Origin: Chromera velia
Lineage: Eukaryota; Sar; Chromeraceae
Reading direction: 5' to 3'
Length of the DNA: 10,293 nucleotides
Assembly (NCBI GenBank): GCA_018398765.1
Contig: JAHBMJ010003528.1
Span: 1 to 10,293 of the forward strand
Below are positions 7,540 through 10,293 of this stretch, one piece after another. The position numbers were made by a program, and so were the translations under genes. Under the pieces are notes generated by a model, which was given only the letters and a program-made list of their open reading frames with translations, was not told where the DNA came from and made no database searches. Within the stretch, counting starts at the first letter, position 1; each line of letters begins with the position of its first letter.

Positions 7540-7741
7540 CTAAAGAAAGCAAGGAATCAATCTTCCTTTCTTTTCGCTCTTGCGCTTCACACAGATCAAA
7601 AGACACTTCATGCATGGGTCTTTTCCGCGAGAGAACAATTGGAAGCAAGGTGTCCTTCCTTTTAGGAGGAGCCATTTGAAATGAGTGGGTCTGCAGAGGC
7701 TCCTGTTCTGCAGACCTAACCATATTTTTGCTGATTTCCAT
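7520..7741 (-). CDS. Linker frame between gag and protease, likely N-terminal part of Pol
   Basis: The frame is open from an ATG at 7739-7741, directly after a TGA at 7742-7744, to a TAA at 7520-7522 (73 aa). It is +1 relative to gag and overlaps its last 26 nt. The product is charged, with KRKD and QERKERK clusters, and has no recognised domain. Its tail overlaps the protease frame by 20 nt (7520-7539) but is offset from it by one base. The simplest reading is that it is the N-terminal part of Pol, reached from Gag by a +1 shift or by reinitiation at this ATG, and now cut off from protease by a small indel in the AGAGAGA run near 7537-7543. A chance frame cannot be excluded, but it fills the gag-pol gap exactly. 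Confidence 0.5.
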   Translation of the reverse strand: MEISKNMVRSAEQEPLQTHSFQMAPPKRKDTLLPIVLSRKRPMHEVSFDLCEAQERKERKIDSLLSLERICIE

Positions 7742-9671
7742 TCATCGATCGACTGTCCCCACTTTTATTGAACCCCTTCCCCAAAATTTGTTGTCTGTTT
7801 CCTCCTGTCCTGATATCAGGTTTAAGGCCAGGAGGCGGAGCGGGAAGCGGAAGCATTCCTTTTTGTGTAGGAGGAGGAAGCGCCAGCATTCCCCTTTGCT
7901 GGCTGACCTGTGGGAGGGGTCGAGCAGACTGAGGATATGGCAAAAGAGGAGCAGTTCGCCCTTGAACAGCGAAGAAGGGATTTGCTGGTAAGTTATCCTG
8001 GCTTTCTCTCCACCTCGGGTATCGTGGTTCGAAAGTTTGGTCACATGAAAAGTTGGGCCTTTCATTCCACCGAGGTCGGGTTTGTCTATCTGTTGGAGAG
8101 AAGAAATCTGGTCTTTTTTTAGTATTCCTTAGGCCCTGTGGTCCACTGTAGAGATGTGCGGCCGTTCTGGATATTCCAAAAGGAGAAGGGGCAGCCTGCT
8201 TTCGATAGTCATCTCTCTTTTTTGTGCGACATGCTGCACTGTTGTGACCTTGCTTAAAGCAATATTCACATATTGTGAACGGAGAGAGTGTGCATCCGTC
8301 TGCCGTGTGTGGAGCTTGTCCTCCACACTTGTCACAGTTCATTCTCTGCTCTTGCACTGCAGTGGTACTATTAACGATCGCATTCACCAGGGCTGCCATG
8401 TCCATTCGTACTGGATCTTCTTCTCTTGGTAGCAGGTCTTGTCCTTGTGTCGATTGTGTAGCTGCCTGACCCTCATCTCCCCCCGTGACCACGGTACTAA
8501 CTTTCAAACCTCCTTTTTCTTCACTATCACTACTGCAGGTGTTGCCGATGATTGCACTAAGTCTCTTGGCTTCCTTCAATAGTGCTGAAAAGGTGGGATA
8601 GTTTTCTTGTAAGTGCATTCTGATGGTGGATTCTCGGAGACCTCTGTTGAACACAGTCATGGCTTCCTTAGAATTGATGGACAAATTTGCTCCCTCACAG
8701 AGGCGTTGAAATCTTTCTGCATATTTATCTATAGACTCATGCTCGAGCTGCTTTATCTGATAGAGGGTGATCCGTATGTTTTCTGCTTCATTCTTGTCGA
8801 TGGAATACATGTTCAAGAATAAGGTTTTGAGGTCAGACAGATTTTGGATAGCTATCTTGTCGGCAAAAGGGAGTCTGTTGTACCATTGACGAGCAGATCC
8901 TTGTAGAGCAGAGGGAAAGTAAACATCTCTGACTGCCGTGAATGTCCATCTGCAGGACGAAGCAAGCATTTCGAATGAATTCCAGAAGGTGGGAGCGGTC
9001 ACCCGATCCCCGTGGAAGTGAGGTAAGTCGACAGAGATTTTTGGGTTTACTGTCCCCGGGGAGGGAGCAGTTTGTTCGACTGCACTTACTAGGTTCACAC
9101 GCCTTTCTTGATTAGAGAAAGCATTGTGTGTCTGTCTGACTAGATTGATGGATGGAGGCACTGATGCTGCCACTGCTGTCTGTCTCTCTATATCCCTGTT
9201 TGCCCCATCATTTCTCTTTTGTCTATCTATCATAAAGACGAGATCATACGTTCCATCTTGTCTGGGTTGCAGAAGGACCCCCTGTCTTTCTAGTTCGTTC
9301 TTTACTTCCTGAGAGATAGCAGATTGCATTAAACCCTGTGTGTTGTGAACAGCGCCTGCGGCATTTATGCTCATTAAGTTGCCCCCTTGATTCTGTTCTT
9401 GCTGTTCATGTTGATTTATTTGTTGTAGGCCCAATGGCTGGGCTTGCTCCTCTACCTGTCCTTCGAGTACACCGGCTTCTTCTGATGCTATGTGGCTGGC
9501 TGGGAGAGGGGGATCATTCGCGGGTTCTGGCTGAGGGACCACGGGTGCTGCTGGTGGAGCAGCCTTGGCTTTTGGGTGAGCTTTTGCTTTCGCTTTTGCC
9601 TTTGCTTTTACTTTTGGTTGTGCAAGGCCTTTAGCCTTAGGCTTGATTACCTTCTTGGCTTTTGGTGGCAT
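7716..9671 (-). CDS. gag: Gag polyprotein (capsid and nucleocapsid) of a Ty3/Gypsy element
   Basis: This 651-aa protein would form the virus-like particle and package element RNA. The N-terminus (about residues 4-37) is a lysine/alanine-rich basic tail with a KAKAKAKAKA run, followed by a Pro- and Gln-rich linker to about 95. Residues about 213-375 match the retrotransposon Gag/capsid fold: a DLPHFHGD start, FWNSFEML, then SARQWYNRLP, YAERFQRLCEGANL and FNRGLR. Two zinc-knuckle-like motifs follow: C446-C449-H455-C460 (CX2CX5HX4C, atypical spacing) and C468-C471-H476-C481 (classical CX2CX4HX4C). The C-terminal 160 residues are basic and Pro-rich. The start is the ATG at 9669-9671 in AAAATG context; the stop is TAG at 7716-7718. 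The frame is intact, unlike pol. It overlaps the preceding frame by 35 nt and the linker frame by 26 nt. The Gag assignment rests on position, the capsid-like segment and the CCHC knuckle. Confidence 0.9.
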   Translation of the reverse strand: MPPKAKKVIKPKAKGLAQPKVKAKAKAKAKAHPKAKAAPPAAPVVPQPEPANDPPLPASHIASEEAGVLEGQVEEQAQPLGLQQINQHEQQEQNQGGNLMSINAAGAVHNTQGLMQSAISQEVKNELERQGVLLQPRQDGTYDLVFMIDRQKRNDGANRDIERQTAVAASVPPSINLVRQTHNAFSNQERRVNLVSAVEQTAPSPGTVNPKISVDLPHFHGDRVTAPTFWNSFEMLASSCRWTFTAVRDVYFPSALQGSARQWYNRLPFADKIAIQNLSDLKTLFLNMYSIDKNEAENIRITLYQIKQLEHESIDKYAERFQRLCEGANLSINSKEAMTVFNRGLRESTIRMHLQENYPTFSALLKEAKRLSAIIGNTCSSDSEEKGGLKVSTVVTGGDEGQAATQSTQGQDLLPREEDPVRMDMAALVNAIVNSTTAVQEQRMNCDKCGGQAPHTADGCTLSPFTICEYCFKQGHNSAACRTKKRDDYRKQAAPSPFGISRTAAHLYSGPQGLRNTKKRPDFFSPTDRQTRPRWNERPNFSCDQTFEPRYPRWRESQDNLPANPFFAVQGRTAPLLPYPQSARPLPQVSQQRGMLALPPPTQKGMLPLPAPPPGLKPDIRTGGNRQQILGKGFNKSGDSRSMNGNQQKYG

Positions 9672-10044
9672 TTTGTGAACGACACAAAGGGCAGTCTCTC
9701 ACGGGGCAAATGTACTGTCCTGGGGGTTCAACGTACGGGGGAAGGTATTTGAAATAGATAGACACGAACCTCTCTTCACTGATGGTGTCTAGTGCAAGGG
9801 CTTGGTGGGTTCTTTCTAAAAGACGGTGATGTGCTTTCAGGAAGGCTGTCTGTTGATCCAGAAGAAAGGTTCCGAAACCCTCTTTGCTGCGAGTGAACTT
9901 GTAGTTTTCTTCTATAGTCCGGTCTGCAATTACCTGGGCTTTCTCTATTGGGTCAATGAAGTCACGGTCAGCGGCACTACAATACAGAACAGAATCCAAG
10001 ATCGGAGTTTTGCTTGGAAGCTGAATTTTGACAGAGCTTCGCTG
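9637..10044 (-). CDS. Unrecognised open frame upstream of gag (no ATG), Cys cluster near its end
   Basis: The minus-strand frame is open from just after a TGA at 10045-10047 to a TAA at 9637-9639, about 135 codons. It contains no ATG. A TTG at 9997-9999 is one possible non-AUG start, or the segment could be a downstream exon, since AAAATTCAG at about 10021-10029 (minus) resembles a 3' splice site. The composition looks protein-like: acidic and aromatic residues, helical-looking stretches, and near the C-terminus the cluster ICPVRDCPLCRS (C-x4-C-x2-C). The last 35 nt overlap the gag start, with gag one base further on (+1). It may be a 5' part of Gag joined by frameshifting or splicing, an accessory ORF, or captured host sequence. 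No family was recognised, and whether it is translated is uncertain. Confidence 0.4.
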   Translation of the reverse strand, partial: QRSSVKIQLPSKTPILDSVLYCSAADRDFIDPIEKAQVIADRTIEENYKFTRSKEGFGTFLLDQQTAFLKAHHRLLERTHQALALDTISEERFVSIYFKYLPPYVEPPGQYICPVRDCPLCRSQNATKSQEGNQA

Positions 10045-10293
10045 TCAGGTTTGGTTTCCCTGGAAGTGAAAGTTTTTTACAAGGAAAGCAGGGGAGTTAC
10101 TTCTTGTCTGTGAAAGTTTTGGGCAGAGCTTCGCTGTCAGGTCAGGTTTTCCTGGAAGCGAGAGTTTTCACAAGGAAAGCAGGAAAGTTGCTTCTTGTCT
10201 ATGGAAATTTTGGGTAGAGCTTCACTGTAAGGCTTGGTTTCAGTCAGAACATGGAAGTTTGTACAAAGTAGCAAAAGGATCTTGATTTTTTTT
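10032..10293. repeat. 91-92 bp tandem repeat, about 2.8 copies, in the element leader
   Basis: A unit starting with (C/T)AGAGCTTC(G/A)CTGT begins at 10032, 10124 and 10215, giving periods of 92 and 91 bp. Shared blocks include a TTTCCTGGAAG-like segment, CAAGGAAAGCAGG and TTGCTTCTTGTCT, with scattered substitutions. The third copy diverges after its first 30 bases and is cut by the window edge. At the head of the first unit GACAG and CTGTC form a short inverted repeat around AGCTTCG. The array lies just upstream of the first open frame of the retrotransposon (read on minus), so it is probably leader or LTR sequence. Its role is unknown. Confidence 0.85.

Larger units (their letters stand above)
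3364..10293 (-). mobile_element. Ty3/Gypsy chromovirus-type LTR retrotransposon, degraded, 5' end open
   Basis: The minus strand carries, in order, a leader repeat, Gag, aspartic protease, reverse transcriptase, RNase H, integrase and a chromodomain. RT before integrase is the Ty3/Gypsy order, and a chromodomain behind a GPY/F-type integrase C-terminus defines chromoviruses. Such elements copy themselves through an RNA packaged in Gag particles, and the chromodomain steers insertion to marked chromatin. Boundaries are uncertain: the left one is set at the pol stop codon, and the right one is the window edge because no 5' LTR end or primer-binding site was recognised. An in-frame stop, a frame break and altered catalytic or zinc residues indicate a non-autonomous relic. 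The domain order is certain; the lineage call is strong; the ends are unknown. Confidence 0.93.

Noticed and set aside
7716-7741. Retrovirus-like -1 frameshift from gag to pol
   Set aside because: The -1 frame relative to gag has stops before protease (TAG at 7540-7542), and no X-XXY-YYZ heptamer is placed correctly.

Overview
The window comes from a eukaryotic nuclear genome. Its right two thirds (about 3.36-10.0 kb) hold one Ty3/Gypsy-type LTR retrotransposon on the minus strand. The C-terminal chromodomain of its integrase places it in the chromovirus group. The left third is low-complexity non-coding DNA: (GA)n, 66-68 bp purine minisatellites, CTGT-like and TCAGGCATT-like degenerate repeats, and TGCATGCA blocks. 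It also has several T/C-rich tracts ending in CAG that resemble intron 3' ends. This texture fits a protist such as an alveolate (coccidian or chromerid), but that is inference and no host gene confirms it.

Layout in transcriptional order of the element (right to left). 10.03-10.29 kb: about 2.8 copies of a 91-92 bp tandem repeat, leader or LTR-like. 10044-9637: an open frame without an ATG, encoding an unrecognised protein-like segment with a short Cys cluster and overlapping the start of gag by 35 nt. 9671-7716: Gag (651 aa) with a basic N-terminus, a capsid region and two CCHC-type zinc knuckles. 7741-7520: a short linker frame overlapping the gag end by 26 nt in +1. 7539-6142: aspartic protease, a charged linker and the first part of reverse transcriptase (RT). 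An in-frame TAA at 6142-6144 follows. 6141-3364: the rest of RT, RNase H, integrase (HHCC, DD35E, GPY/F) and the chromodomain.

The element is almost whole in architecture but looks dead. Besides the stop in RT, the motif A aspartate is Asn, the second zinc His of integrase is Tyr, and a conserved RNase H Gly is Glu. Each lesion can be explained by C:G-to-T:A transitions, which raises the possibility of a RIP-like or deamination process. A likely 2-nt slip in an AG run separates the linker from protease. No pair of LTRs was found. The 5' LTR probably lies beyond the right edge, and the 3' LTR is either unrecognised between about 2.2 and 3.1 kb or lost.

No confident host gene, tRNA, rRNA or CRISPR array was seen. 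The left 3.3 kb is best read as intergenic or intronic.
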